A DNA stretch of 64,000 nt. It comes from an uncultured SAR116 cluster alpha proteobacterium. Its GTDB lineage: Bacteria; Pseudomonadota; Alphaproteobacteria; Puniceispirillales; Puniceispirillaceae. Positions 55,748 to 64,000 of this stretch are shown piece by piece. The stretch's first letter is position 1; the number at the start of each line of letters is the position of its first letter. A model generated the notes under the pieces. That model made no database searches and was not told the origin of the DNA. It was given only the letters and a program-made list of their open reading frames with translations. Location: the NCBI GenBank assembly GCA_902578815.1, contig CACHEI010000007.1, positions 1 through 64,000 on the forward strand, given 5' to 3'. The translations under genes and the position numbers were made by a program.

Positions 55748-56473
55748 TCACGCGCGCTGAAGCAGTTCAATCACCGCATTACTGACAGCCTGTGGTGCCT
55801 CAAGGCTGGAGAGATGGCCAATTTCAGGCAGAAGCTGCAAATCAGCGCGTGGCGCCAGCGCTGCCATCTCGCGCGACCGTTCAGGTGGTGTCAACTCATC
55901 CAGAAGTCCGCACAGGATCATCACCTCACCCTGATAGGCTGCCAAAGTGTCACTCTGATCACGGCGGTTCAGAATGGCTGTCTGCTGGCTGATAAAGACA
56001 TCACGCCCAACATCCTGCGCCATCCTCAGAACGCGCGCTACCATTGCCGCATCTGCCAGCGCTGTAGGTGACAGAAAGCTGCCAAGCAGATGCCGGGTGA
56101 CACCCCGAAACCTGTCGCTTTCAGCCATTTTGATTGTCGCCATTCGTTGGGCGCGTTTTTCTGCCGTATCGCTTTTATAGCTGGTGCTGAGCAAGGCCAA
56201 TCCCTGAACACGGTCAGGCGCAAGACGGGCCATCTCCAGCGCCACATAACCACCCATCGAAAGGCCGATGGCAACCACCGGCCCCTTCGTTGCCGTCAAT
56301 GCCGCAGCCGCCATCGCCTCAATACTTCCGCACGATAATGTGTCGGCAACCTCTGGCGCATTAACCGCTGGATCTCTCACTGCCAGATCGCAAAGCGCCT
56401 GCAATTGGTCGTGAAAAAGCTCCGCCGTGCAGAGCAAACCGGGGATCAGGACGGGTGTAATCAAACCATGCAT
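55748..56473 (-). CDS. alpha/beta hydrolase
   Basis: A 241-residue alpha/beta-hydrolase with the whole catalytic set: the nucleophile elbow GLSMGGYVAL, the acidic residue in MILCGLLDELTPPE and the His in EIGHLSSLEAP. VLIPGLLCTAELF provides the oxyanion HG-like loop. The substrate cannot be told; similarity is to 3-oxoadipate enol-lactonase/esterase-type members. It stands alone between parE and the helicase gene. Confidence 0.8.
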   Translation of the reverse strand: MHGLITPVLIPGLLCTAELFHDQLQALCDLAVRDPAVNAPEVADTLSCGSIEAMAAAALTATKGPVVAIGLSMGGYVALEMARLAPDRVQGLALLSTSYKSDTAEKRAQRMATIKMAESDRFRGVTRHLLGSFLSPTALADAAMVARVLRMAQDVGRDVFISQQTAILNRRDQSDTLAAYQGEVMILCGLLDELTPPERSREMAALAPRADLQLLPEIGHLSSLEAPQAVSNAVIELLQRA

Positions 56474-56674
56474 TCATTAGTGCCACTGTAAAAAGGTGAA
56501 CCGGGTGGTTTTCCTCATGGCCAATGAATTATTGACCTTTACGACAATCCTCTGTATCACGTGCATCAAGAGATTCCCAGCGCAAAGCACACGCGGTGCG
56601 CGGCCAGCGCGGGACAGCACTTTTCGAATGACCTGTGATTGCAATCTCATCCACTTCCGACAAGGACATTATCA

Positions 56675-58069
56675 TTGAAATTTATAGACCTTGGGCTTTG
56701 CGACGAGCTGAGCAAGGCGGTAGCTGATTTAGGCTATGAGAGCCCAACCCCCATTCAGGAAAAATCAATCCCTATAGTGCTGATGGGACGTGACATTCTT
56801 GGCTCGGCACAAACCGGCACAGGCAAGACTGCCTCATTCACACTCCCTATGATTGAAATTCTAGCCTCAGGTCGCGCTAAAGCACGGCTTCCCCGCTCCC
56901 TCATTCTCGCCCCAACACGCGAATTGGCGGCGCAGGTAGCCGAATCTTTTGAAAAATTTAGCACCTATCACAAATTGACGATGGCGTTGCTGATCGGTGG
57001 AGTGAGCTTTGCCGACCAGAATGCCGCCCTCGACAAAGGCGTGGATGTTCTGATCGCCACACCCGGACGCCTGCTAGATCATTTCGAGCGGGGCAAGGTG
57101 TTGCTCAATGACGTGAAAATTCTGGTCATTGACGAGGCTGATAGAATGCTCGACATGGGATTCATTCCCGACGTTGAGCGGATCGTGAGCCTTCTCCCTC
57201 AAATCCGGCAAACCCTGTTTTTCTCGGCTACCCTGTCCGAGGACATTCACAGGATCAGTGGAAAATTTGTAAGCAACCCAAAGGTAATAGAGGTTGCACC
57301 GCCGGCAAGCACAGCCGATACAGTGGCGCAGCATCTCACCTGGACCGACATGAAGGGCAAGCGCGATGCATTGCGCCGCCTGCTGCGCAATGAAGATGTA
57401 AAGAATGCGGTAATTTTCTGCAACCGCAAGCGTGACATCGGGGTGTTGATCCGGTCGCTGACGCGGCATGGGTTCGACGCTGTTGCCCTGCATGGCGATA
57501 TGAGCCAATCCGCGCGTCTAGAAGCGTTGCAAAAGTTCAAGGATGGCGAGGTGCCGCTGCTAATCGCATCTGATGTTGCTGCCCGGGGGCTCGATATTGC
57601 CGGTCTCAGTCACGTGTTCAATTTTGACGTTCCATCTAGCGCCGAAGATTATGTTCACAGAATAGGACGCACGGGACGAGCCGGCAAGTCAGGCCGCGCC
57701 TTCACCATCGCCGCCAGCAAGGATGACCAGCGATATATTGGCGCCATCGAAAAACTAATCGGCAAATCCATTCCGCTGTTTGGTGATACACCAGATACGG
57801 GCGCCAGCGGCGCCGCTGAAAAGCCAGCGTCAAAGAAATCACGCAGCCGGAGCAAAACTGGGAAAGCCGCAGAGACCACTCCAGACAAAAAAAATGATAC
57901 AATAGCTGCCACCAGCAAACCCGTTGGTAAGAGCAGCAGGTCGAAAAAGGGTGGTAAGGCGAATTCTAGCGCCAACCGGAACCGCGCAGATGAGTTACCG
58001 TCACCACCAGATTGTGTTGGCAACACGCTTGAGGATACAGGCCATATTCCAGCATTTTTGACGCGCTAG
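56675..58069 (+). CDS. DEAD-box ATP-dependent RNA helicase
   Basis: RNA-unwinding enzyme of the RhlE/CsdA kind. From TTG 56675, preceded by AAGGA, it is 464 aa; another TTG at 56639 would add 12 residues. Motifs in order: Q-motif YESPTPIQEKSIP, I AQTGTGKT, Ia PTRELAAQV, Ib TPGRLLDH, II DEADRMLDMGF, III SATLSED, V ARGLDIAG and VI HRIGRTGRAGKSG. A Lys/Ser/Arg-rich tail of about 95 residues follows, probably for RNA binding. The stop is four bases from the convergent pepN stop. Confidence 0.93.
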   Translation: MKFIDLGLCDELSKAVADLGYESPTPIQEKSIPIVLMGRDILGSAQTGTGKTASFTLPMIEILASGRAKARLPRSLILAPTRELAAQVAESFEKFSTYHKLTMALLIGGVSFADQNAALDKGVDVLIATPGRLLDHFERGKVLLNDVKILVIDEADRMLDMGFIPDVERIVSLLPQIRQTLFFSATLSEDIHRISGKFVSNPKVIEVAPPASTADTVAQHLTWTDMKGKRDALRRLLRNEDVKNAVIFCNRKRDIGVLIRSLTRHGFDAVALHGDMSQSARLEALQKFKDGEVPLLIASDVAARGLDIAGLSHVFNFDVPSSAEDYVHRIGRTGRAGKSGRAFTIAASKDDQRYIGAIEKLIGKSIPLFGDTPDTGASGAAEKPASKKSRSRSKTGKAAETTPDKKNDTIAATSKPVGKSSRSKKGGKANSSANRNRADELPSPPDCVGNTLEDTGHIPAFLTR

Positions 58070-58073
58070 GCAT

Positions 58074-60656
58074 TCAGCCATTTGCCGTCAGAGCTTTGTC
58101 CACAACTTCACCAAGATCGTTTGATGGAGAGGCTGCAGCAATCGTCTTCAGCGCCGCCGTCATCCGAAGTTGACGTTCAGCATCATAGGCGGCCATTCGC
58201 GTCAGTGGTAGAACCATGCGTGCTGCCACCTGAGGGTTACGCCTGTCGATATCGATCAGACAGGACGCAACGAATCTGTAACCCGAGCCATCGGTCGCAT
58301 AAAAACGCATTGGATTGCCAGCCATGAACGCACCGAGCACTGAGCGGAGCTTGTTTGGATTGTTCCAGTCAAACGCAGGATGTTTCATCAGGGCAGCAAG
58401 TCGCTCGATGGTGCCGCCAACGGCCGACATGGCTTCCATCTGAAACCATTTTTCCATTACCAGTGCCGAACTTTGCCAACGGTCATGGAAGGCCTGCAGC
58501 GCTGTCATCCGAGCCTTGTTCTCGCAATTAATCAAGGCGCGCAAAGCACCCTGCGAGAGGGTCATGTTCTGATGCAGCACCTGCACCTCCGCAACTACAA
58601 TTGCTGTCGCGTTTCCAGCCGCAACCCCAAGGGCCAACATCTGGTTCAGCAATGCGCGGCCACCAGCGCTGATGCTGAGTCGCGCGCGGCCAGATGGAGA
58701 CAGGGCGGTATCTATTTCCTTCTGCAAGGCCTCACCAAGCGCCGCCATTAGCGCCTGCTTGGCAGCATGAAGCGCAACCGGGTCAGCTGGGCTCATCCGA
58801 CTCTCCAGCACCGGAATTCCGGGTATTAACAGCATTCCAGCCTTGAAATCATCTCGCAGGCGGCTATCCGCTACTATTTGGCGATATCCCGTGGCAAGCG
58901 CCTCTACATCTACATTGCCGTCAATTGCTCCAATGACCGCATCCACCAGCAGCGTCTGGCCAGCATCCCACCGATTGAACTGGTCACTGTCATACGCCAT
59001 TACATGCAGCCGTTCATCACGCGTCAAATCATCTGCCAAGATAACAGGCGCGGAAAAACCACGCAGCAGGCTTGGTGTCAACCCGCCCACCATCACTTCG
59101 GCGTCAAACCTCACCGTCTGGCTGGCTTTGTCGATCAGCAGCACATGCTCATCCCGCACTGTCTGTTCGTCATTGTAACGCGTCGCCACCGGCTGGCCGT
59201 CTGGACCGATAAAGCCAACACGCACGGGGATTGGCAGCGGATCGCGTGGGGTGGCGGCTGCCGTTTCCAGAATGTCCTGCGTCAGCGTCATTTCAAGACA
59301 GTGATCATCCAGCTGTTTGCGTACTATCGAGAGGTGCGGTGTTCCTGCCTGCGCATACCAACCAGCAAAGGCAGACAGATCGGTCGCTGTGGCATCGGCA
59401 AGCGCGGCGACAAAATCGTCACAGGTCACCGCCTTTCCGTCATGCCGCTGAAAATACAGATCCATCCCCCGGCGAAATCCCTTACGGCCAAGATAGCCAG
59501 CCAGCATGCGGATTACCTCAGCACCCTTTTCATAGACGGTGGCTGTATAAAAATTGTTGATTTCACGATAGCTTTCCGGCCGGATGGGATGCGCTGTCGG
59601 ACTCCTGTCCTCAGGGAACTGGGCAGCACGCAGGGTGCTGACATCGCTGGCACGCTGTACCCCCTCATCATGCATATCAGCCGAGAAGAGCTGGTCGCGG
59701 TAAACGGTTAAACCTTCTTTCAGGGTCAGTTGGAACCAGTCACGGCAGGTAACTCTGTTGCCCGTCCAGTTATGAAAATATTCATGGGCGACAATCGACT
59801 CGACATTATCCAGGTCGTTGTCGGTAGCCGTGCTTTCGTCAGCCAGCACATATTTGCTATTGAAAATATTGAGGCCCTTATTCTCCATCGCCCCCATGTT
59901 AAAATGGCTGACGGCAACAATCTGAAACAGGTCAAGGTCATATTCTAGGCCAAAACGCTCCTCATCCCATTTCATAGATTTCTTCAGTGACTCCATTGCA
60001 TGACCGATCAGGTCAACATTGCCTTTTTCAACATAGATATGCAGGTCAACATGACGATTTGAAGCGGTTACAAAACTATCTCTCGCACAATCCAGATCAC
60101 CAACAACACACGCGAACAAATAGGCTGGCTTTGGATGCGGGTCATGCCACAAGGCGTAATGCCGGTCGTTGGCCGCATCACCGGCTTCCACCAGATTGCC
60201 GTTCGACAGTAATTGTGGAAAGGCACGATCCGCCTCAATGCGAACAGTGAAAACTGTCATTACATCCGGACGATCAGGGTAAAACCCAATCCGTCGGAAC
60301 CCTTCTGGCTCGCATTGTGTGCAGTACATGCCACCTGACAGATATAGACCCTCGAGCGTCGTGTTGGTCTCTGGGTGGCAAATGGCAACGGTCTCGACAA
60401 CCACCTGCTCAGGCAAATCGGCCAACATCAGGCCGTCATCGGTCATCGGCCAGTCGGGCTCGGCGATGATCGTATCGCCTATCCGCAGTGATTGCAGGTC
60501 CAGGTCTCGGCCATGCAGTAGAAAGGGCGCGGAGTCAAGCCGTTCAAGCGACAGGGTCGTTGTCACCAGCGTATGGTCATCATGAATGTCTATATTCAGC
60601 CGTGAGTCAACAACGCGGCATGAGGGTGGCTTATAATCAGACCTTAATTTCAACAT
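58074..60656 (-). CDS. pepN: aminopeptidase N (M1 family)
   Basis: Zinc aminopeptidase that degrades peptides. The 860-residue product has the exopeptidase motif GAMENKGLN, the zinc motif HEYFHNWTGN and, 18 residues on, the third ligand Glu in KEGLTVYRDQ. The length and the C-terminal DUF3458-like region fit gammaproteobacterial/alphaproteobacterial PepN. It lies between the helicase (convergent) and gcrA on the same strand, three bases downstream of the gcrA stop. Confidence 0.95.
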   Translation of the reverse strand: MLKLRSDYKPPSCRVVDSRLNIDIHDDHTLVTTTLSLERLDSAPFLLHGRDLDLQSLRIGDTIIAEPDWPMTDDGLMLADLPEQVVVETVAICHPETNTTLEGLYLSGGMYCTQCEPEGFRRIGFYPDRPDVMTVFTVRIEADRAFPQLLSNGNLVEAGDAANDRHYALWHDPHPKPAYLFACVVGDLDCARDSFVTASNRHVDLHIYVEKGNVDLIGHAMESLKKSMKWDEERFGLEYDLDLFQIVAVSHFNMGAMENKGLNIFNSKYVLADESTATDNDLDNVESIVAHEYFHNWTGNRVTCRDWFQLTLKEGLTVYRDQLFSADMHDEGVQRASDVSTLRAAQFPEDRSPTAHPIRPESYREINNFYTATVYEKGAEVIRMLAGYLGRKGFRRGMDLYFQRHDGKAVTCDDFVAALADATATDLSAFAGWYAQAGTPHLSIVRKQLDDHCLEMTLTQDILETAAATPRDPLPIPVRVGFIGPDGQPVATRYNDEQTVRDEHVLLIDKASQTVRFDAEVMVGGLTPSLLRGFSAPVILADDLTRDERLHVMAYDSDQFNRWDAGQTLLVDAVIGAIDGNVDVEALATGYRQIVADSRLRDDFKAGMLLIPGIPVLESRMSPADPVALHAAKQALMAALGEALQKEIDTALSPSGRARLSISAGGRALLNQMLALGVAAGNATAIVVAEVQVLHQNMTLSQGALRALINCENKARMTALQAFHDRWQSSALVMEKWFQMEAMSAVGGTIERLAALMKHPAFDWNNPNKLRSVLGAFMAGNPMRFYATDGSGYRFVASCLIDIDRRNPQVAARMVLPLTRMAAYDAERQLRMTAALKTIAAASPSNDLGEVVDKALTANG

Positions 60657-60659
60657 CGG

Positions 60660-61061
60660 CTAACGGTTTTCGCGAGAGGTCGTGTACGCTTCCTCACAAT
60701 GTGCAAGGCAATAGGGCTTGCCTGGCACGATTGCGTCACCACAAAAAGAAAACCCGTTATTTTTGGGGTCACCTGACGGCCAGCAGCATTTGCTGCGAGA
60801 CCATTCGAGTCGACGCAACTCAAGACGAAGGGGCAGATTTCTGTCTGGTGCTGCGGCCTTGGCTGGCACTTTTTTCTCAGACGCGTTCTTGGCGATCGGT
60901 GAGGGTCGTTTTGGCAACTTCATGCGATGCGCCTTACCTGCAATCGCATTGCGTGACACACCCAGTGCCTCGCCAATCTGTGAGATGGACAGCCCCTCAT
61001 CCCACAATTGCCGCAGCTTGTCCAAGCGCTCTTCAGTCCAAGAATTCGTGGTCTCAGCCAT
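60660..61061 (-). CDS. gcrA: GcrA family cell-cycle regulator
   Basis: GcrA binds RNA polymerase sigma-70 and methylated GANTC sites to drive cell-cycle genes in Alphaproteobacteria. ATG 61061 was chosen because MAETTNSWTEERLDKLRQLW is the family start; a purine-rich GGGGGC site lies just upstream. The N-terminal HTH reads SISQIGEALGVSRNAIAGKAH. The C-terminal sigma-binding part has CCWPSGDPKNNGFSFCGD and YCLAHCEEAY. At 133 aa it is a little short of Caulobacter GcrA, with the same plan. Presence implies a CcrM methylase elsewhere. Confidence 0.92.
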   Translation of the reverse strand: MAETTNSWTEERLDKLRQLWDEGLSISQIGEALGVSRNAIAGKAHRMKLPKRPSPIAKNASEKKVPAKAAAPDRNLPLRLELRRLEWSRSKCCWPSGDPKNNGFSFCGDAIVPGKPYCLAHCEEAYTTSRENR

Positions 61062-61245
61062 TTTGCCCCCTTTTGCCCAAATCGCTTGCTTGCACGCCAA
61101 AAGGGCGCTGCCACATCGGCGCGGGTAGTCATGTCAATCTTGACCGTGTTATATCGCTGTCGAACACCAAACTCAATTCACTTCTTGTCGCGCCCCAGCA
61201 ATAAAACAGAACCCTATGTAGCGGAAGTAAAAAAGGGCAATTCAG

Positions 61246-62055
61246 CTAAAGCGCGCCTATAAATTTTCCAATCAACTCAACCTGAAAATCAAGCATGTGG
61301 CGTCCATAATGGGTTGCGAGGCCTCGTTTTTCAGCATCGGTGAGCCAGGCCGTCTTCTCTGGTTTCATGATGATCTCAGCGATCAACGTACTATCGGCCA
61401 CCATGTCCAGAGGCAGCGGCAACGCATCACCGTTATGTAGACCTATACTGGTGGCATTGATCACAATATCGACGTCACTACCATCATGGCTAGTTACCGC
61501 ACACGCCTGCTCAAAGCCACCTTTGTCCTCAAGAGCTGACACAAGTGCAGTGGCATTCTCATGCGTTCTGTTAAGAATTTTCAGCTCCCTGATACCATGG
61601 GCACATAAAGCGGTGGCGATGGCTCGCGCTGCGCCGCCTGCCCCCAACAACAAGGCGGTCTTGCCGGTGATTTCGTGCCCCTGATTGATCATGCCAGCAA
61701 CAAACCCCTTGCCATCAAAATTATCACCATAAATTGTTCCGTCAGCATTGAGACGAACCGCATTGACAGCGCCACTGACACGGGCTGCGGGTCCAAGCGT
61801 ATCGCATAGATCAGCCATCGCCATCTTGTGCGGAATGGTCACGGTCAGTCCGCAAAAATTAGACTGGGACTGCAGGGCCCGAGTCATCGCCGTGAGATCG
61901 GACGGCGGAACAGAAATTGGAATCATGACATGATCAAGCGACCGCTCGGCAAATAGCTGATTGAACACCATTGGTGCACGGACATGGTCGGTGGGGTGGG
62001 CAATCACCCCAAAAACTCTTGTTGCGCCAGTAATCCACGGCATTTTTCCAGTCAT
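61246..62055 (-). CDS. shikimate dehydrogenase-like protein (AroE paralogue)
   Basis: A 269-residue protein with the AroE fold: catalytic Lys in GLTVTIPHKMAMA, catalytic Asp in GDNFDGKGFV, the NADP(H)-binding loop LLGAGGAARAIA, NRTHENA and the final FQVELIGKFIGA. The shikimate-binding pair, usually HSLSP near residue 20, reads HVRAP at 24-28, so both serines are gone. This fits the AroE-like paralogue class with a different or broader substrate and not the biosynthetic enzyme. A true aroE is expected elsewhere (inference). The gap to gcrA (184 bases) holds nothing I can call. Confidence 0.82.
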   Translation of the reverse strand: MTGKMPWITGATRVFGVIAHPTDHVRAPMVFNQLFAERSLDHVMIPISVPPSDLTAMTRALQSQSNFCGLTVTIPHKMAMADLCDTLGPAARVSGAVNAVRLNADGTIYGDNFDGKGFVAGMINQGHEITGKTALLLGAGGAARAIATALCAHGIRELKILNRTHENATALVSALEDKGGFEQACAVTSHDGSDVDIVINATSIGLHNGDALPLPLDMVADSTLIAEIIMKPEKTAWLTDAEKRGLATHYGRHMLDFQVELIGKFIGAL

Positions 62056-62258
62056 CGTATAACTCCAGGAGCACTCATACAGGGCTCAAGTTGCATTCGG
62101 CAGCATTTTCAAAAATCACCATGCCACCGCCCCTATTGTGCCTTTTTTGGGATCCATCTTAACTTCCAACATCAGTAATCGACCACGCCTTTATCAACTT
62201 TGCGACGTTGATTGCTGATGTCGCTTGCATCTTCTAACCGTATCAGACAGGATTTCCC

Positions 62259-62639
62259 ATGAAAAAAATCAGTAGATCAGCTATTCTTGAAATCTTCCTT
62301 TTTATTTCCAGTGCTCTTGTAGTCGGCCTTGCGACAACTGCCACCTTTTCCGAACACAAAGGGTTTGGCTATCACGGCAAAATCAACGCGGTGAAACTTG
62401 ACTCAAACAACGACGACGCTCTCAGCAAGGATGAGTTGCTGAGCCACAATACAAGGCGATTTACAAGACTCGACAGCAATAAGGACGGCAGCATCAGCGA
62501 GGATGAGTTCAACGCTCACCTTATCGTCATGTTCGAGGCAATGGACAGTAATGGTGACGGCATGCTCAAGGGCAACGAAATGCCGAAACGCCATCAGGGT
62601 GGGCGTGGCAAGCATGATTATGGCCAGAACCACGGATAG
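62259..62639 (+). CDS. exported EF-hand calcium-binding protein
   Basis: A 126-residue protein with a basic start and hydrophobic segment (ILEIFLFISSALVVGLATTA), so secreted or membrane-anchored. Three EF-hand loops are visible: DSNNDDALSKDE, DSNKDGSISEDE and DSNGDGMLKGNE, each with the 1-3-5-12 acidic pattern. The tail is Gly/His/Lys-rich (HQGGRGKHDYGQNHG). Role unknown; a calcium buffer or sensor outside the cytoplasm is likely. The 163 bases after it hold nothing I can support. Confidence 0.85.
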   Translation: MKKISRSAILEIFLFISSALVVGLATTATFSEHKGFGYHGKINAVKLDSNNDDALSKDELLSHNTRRFTRLDSNKDGSISEDEFNAHLIVMFEAMDSNGDGMLKGNEMPKRHQGGRGKHDYGQNHG

Positions 62640-62801
62640 AACCAACTCCCAAAAAAGCCATGCCCTCGACTTTGCGATTTCCCCCACGCGGTCGACAGGG
62701 CTGGGTCTGGAGGCCCGCAAACGCTGTTGCGTTGCAACGGAGCTGGCTCTCGCTACAAGTCATGTTTGTTTGCTCGTCACCCTCATCGCCTCACAAATGG
62801 C

Positions 62802-63206
62802 CTAATCCCCATCTTTTTTTTGAAAGGCCAGTGACGCGGAATTGATGCAATAGCGAAGCCCTGTTGGCTGTGGCCCGTCCTGAAAGACATGACCCAGATG
62901 TGCCTCACAGCGCTTACAATGCACTTCTACACGTCGCATCATGAAGCTGTTATCCTCAGTCTCGGCGATCGCGTCATTGCCCAAAGTATCATAGAAACTT
63001 GGCCAGCCTGACCCTGAGTCATATTTTGTTGCCGAGGAAAACAACTCGGCATCACAGCAGACGCAATGATAAGTGCCCTCGTCATAGATTTTATTCAGCT
63101 TGCCTGTAAAAGCTCGCTCGGTGCCGTGATGGCGGGTAACCTGATATTGCTCCGGAGTCAGTTGCGCCCGCCATTCAGCGTCACTCTTTTCAATTCTGTC
63201 AGACAT
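62802..63206 (-). CDS. msrB: peptide-methionine (R)-S-oxide reductase
   Basis: Repairs Met-R-sulfoxide in proteins. From ATG 63206, chosen because MSDRIEKSDAEWRAQL is the family start, the product is 134 aa. Zinc pairs CVCCD and CKRCE, the GSGWPSFYD stretch, and the catalytic Cys in RYCINSASLAF are present. The upstream in-frame extension covers the intergenic gap. It follows the xanthine dehydrogenase-family gene by 17 bases on the same strand. Confidence 0.95.
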   Translation of the reverse strand: MSDRIEKSDAEWRAQLTPEQYQVTRHHGTERAFTGKLNKIYDEGTYHCVCCDAELFSSATKYDSGSGWPSFYDTLGNDAIAETEDNSFMMRRVEVHCKRCEAHLGHVFQDGPQPTGLRYCINSASLAFQKKDGD

Positions 63207-63223
63207 CGTTCTGCCTTTCCCTG

Positions 63224-64000
63224 TTATTTTTCCTGTAACGCCCCCCAAATGGCCGCTGGTGTCGCCGGCATGTCGATATGGGTAACGCCAAGCGCATCGC
63301 AAAGTGCCGAGATTACCGCTTGCGTCGCACCGATCGCCCCCGCCTGACCTGCACCCTTGATTTCGAGGTGATTGTTACCAGCAGGCGTTCCGCGAAAATA
63401 TAAGTCGATCGATGGCAGGTGATCAGCACGCGGCAACGTGTAATCCATCAGTGAACCGGCAAGAAGCTGCGCCTGATCATCGAAAGCAGCATATTCATAG
63501 AGTGCCTGGCCAACACCCTGCGCGATGCCGCCATGAATCTGGCCACGCAGCGTGACTGGATTGATAATGACGCCAAAATCATCAACAACAGTGTAGCGTT
63601 GTATCTGGGCAAGACAGGTGTCGGGATCAACCTCTATCTCAACAACATGGCACCCGTAGGGATAGGTCGCCCCGGCAGACTCATAAGCATGATACATGTT
63701 GTACGGATGCGCACCCTGCGCCGGCGCAAGCCTGATCACAAGCTCCTCCAGCCCAATCGTCAGATTACTGTCCCGGGCAAAAAACAGACCATTTGCAAAG
63801 CTGACATCGGCAGGGGTACAGCCAAGATGGTTTGCCGCATGGGGTATCGCCTTTCGCAGCGTCTCGGCAGCAATATGGGCAACACCTGAACCGTTGATGA
63901 TGCTCATCCTGGCACCACCAGTCGTGCCGGGGGGCGTTTGCGCCGAGTCCCCCTGCCGGATAGTTATCCTGCCAGCGTCATATCCAAGTCGGTCAGACAG
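63224..64000 (-). CDS. xanthine dehydrogenase/CoxL-family molybdopterin subunit, C-terminal part, cut by the window edge
   Basis: The frame runs off the window at 64000 with no start, giving 258 residues. RITIRQGDSAQTPPGTTGG at the visible N-terminus and HGGIAQGVGQALYEYAAFDD and YTLPRADHLPSIDL belong to the large molybdopterin-cytosine-dinucleotide subunit of xanthine dehydrogenase / CO dehydrogenase-type enzymes. The active-site Glu of GVGExG is replaced: residues read KGAGQAGAIGA, with CAG (Gln) at plus-strand 63344-63346. This may change or abolish the usual hydroxylase chemistry. Substrate unknown; the small FAD and Fe-S subunits would lie outside. Confidence 0.85.
   Translation of the reverse strand: MSDRLGYDAGRITIRQGDSAQTPPGTTGGARMSIINGSGVAHIAAETLRKAIPHAANHLGCTPADVSFANGLFFARDSNLTIGLEELVIRLAPAQGAHPYNMYHAYESAGATYPYGCHVVEIEVDPDTCLAQIQRYTVVDDFGVIINPVTLRGQIHGGIAQGVGQALYEYAAFDDQAQLLAGSLMDYTLPRADHLPSIDLYFRGTPAGNNHLEIKGAGQAGAIGATQAVISALCDALGVTHIDMPATPAAIWGALQEK

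Overview
The window reads as one continuous chromosomal segment of an alphaproteobacterium. The evidence is a GcrA cell-cycle regulator, an Hda-type DnaA homologue, an EipB (DUF1849) envelope protein, a 43-residue aa3-oxidase subunit IV, a pyrB plus non-catalytic pyrC pair, and several DUFs known mainly from Alphaproteobacteria. Intergenic gaps are short and stop/start overlaps are common, which suits a compact marine heterotroph, perhaps of the SAR116 type. That last placement is inference. No IS element, phage gene, CRISPR array or rRNA was seen.

Positions 1-33.2 kb are mostly core housekeeping. A tRNA-Ser(GCU) is followed by gatCAB (minus strand), ruvX, pyrB-pyrC', plsY, a decayed dprA, topA-rnr, rpmG, a decayed ROK sugar kinase, eipB, rnd, hda, a DUF2066 protein, purM-purN, a tiny cytochrome oxidase subunit IV gene, ndk, holC and pepA. 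Next comes an outer-membrane and cofactor operon, lptF-lptG-surA-pdxA-rsmA, without the lptD often found in it. The fatty-acid/cell-wall block fabG, acpP, fabF-mltG, gmk follows on the minus strand.

Positions 33.3-51.5 kb are the most interesting part: a formate dehydrogenase (FDH) island. In transcription order on the minus strand it holds DUF3305, DUF3306, a TorD-like chaperone, a small Tat protein, fdhA (catalytic, Cys-type Mo/W enzyme), fdhB (4 x 4Fe-4S), a small lipoprotein, a cytochrome b subunit, a WD40-cytochrome c fusion, a 40-residue membrane protein and a periplasmic serine protease. A divergent gene encodes a 676-residue multi-cluster ferredoxin. Facing it is a second minus-strand run: a ModE-like regulator, a DUF3144-like protein, a cytochrome c, DUF6494, an Mrp ATPase, a degenerate biotin/lipoate-ligase fold, DUF6505 and DUF6352. 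A tungstate-binding protein (TupA) gene is divergent from the regulator, with a perfect palindrome between them. The simplest reading is a periplasm-facing, probably tungsten-using formate dehydrogenase with its own electron chain, Fe-S/cofactor assembly proteins and metal control.

Positions 51.7-64 kb return to general metabolism: glnB-glnA with a strong terminator, parE, an alpha/beta hydrolase, a DEAD-box helicase, pepN, gcrA, an AroE-like paralogue with an altered substrate motif, an EF-hand protein, msrB, and the C-terminal part of a xanthine dehydrogenase-family subunit whose usual catalytic Glu is Gln.
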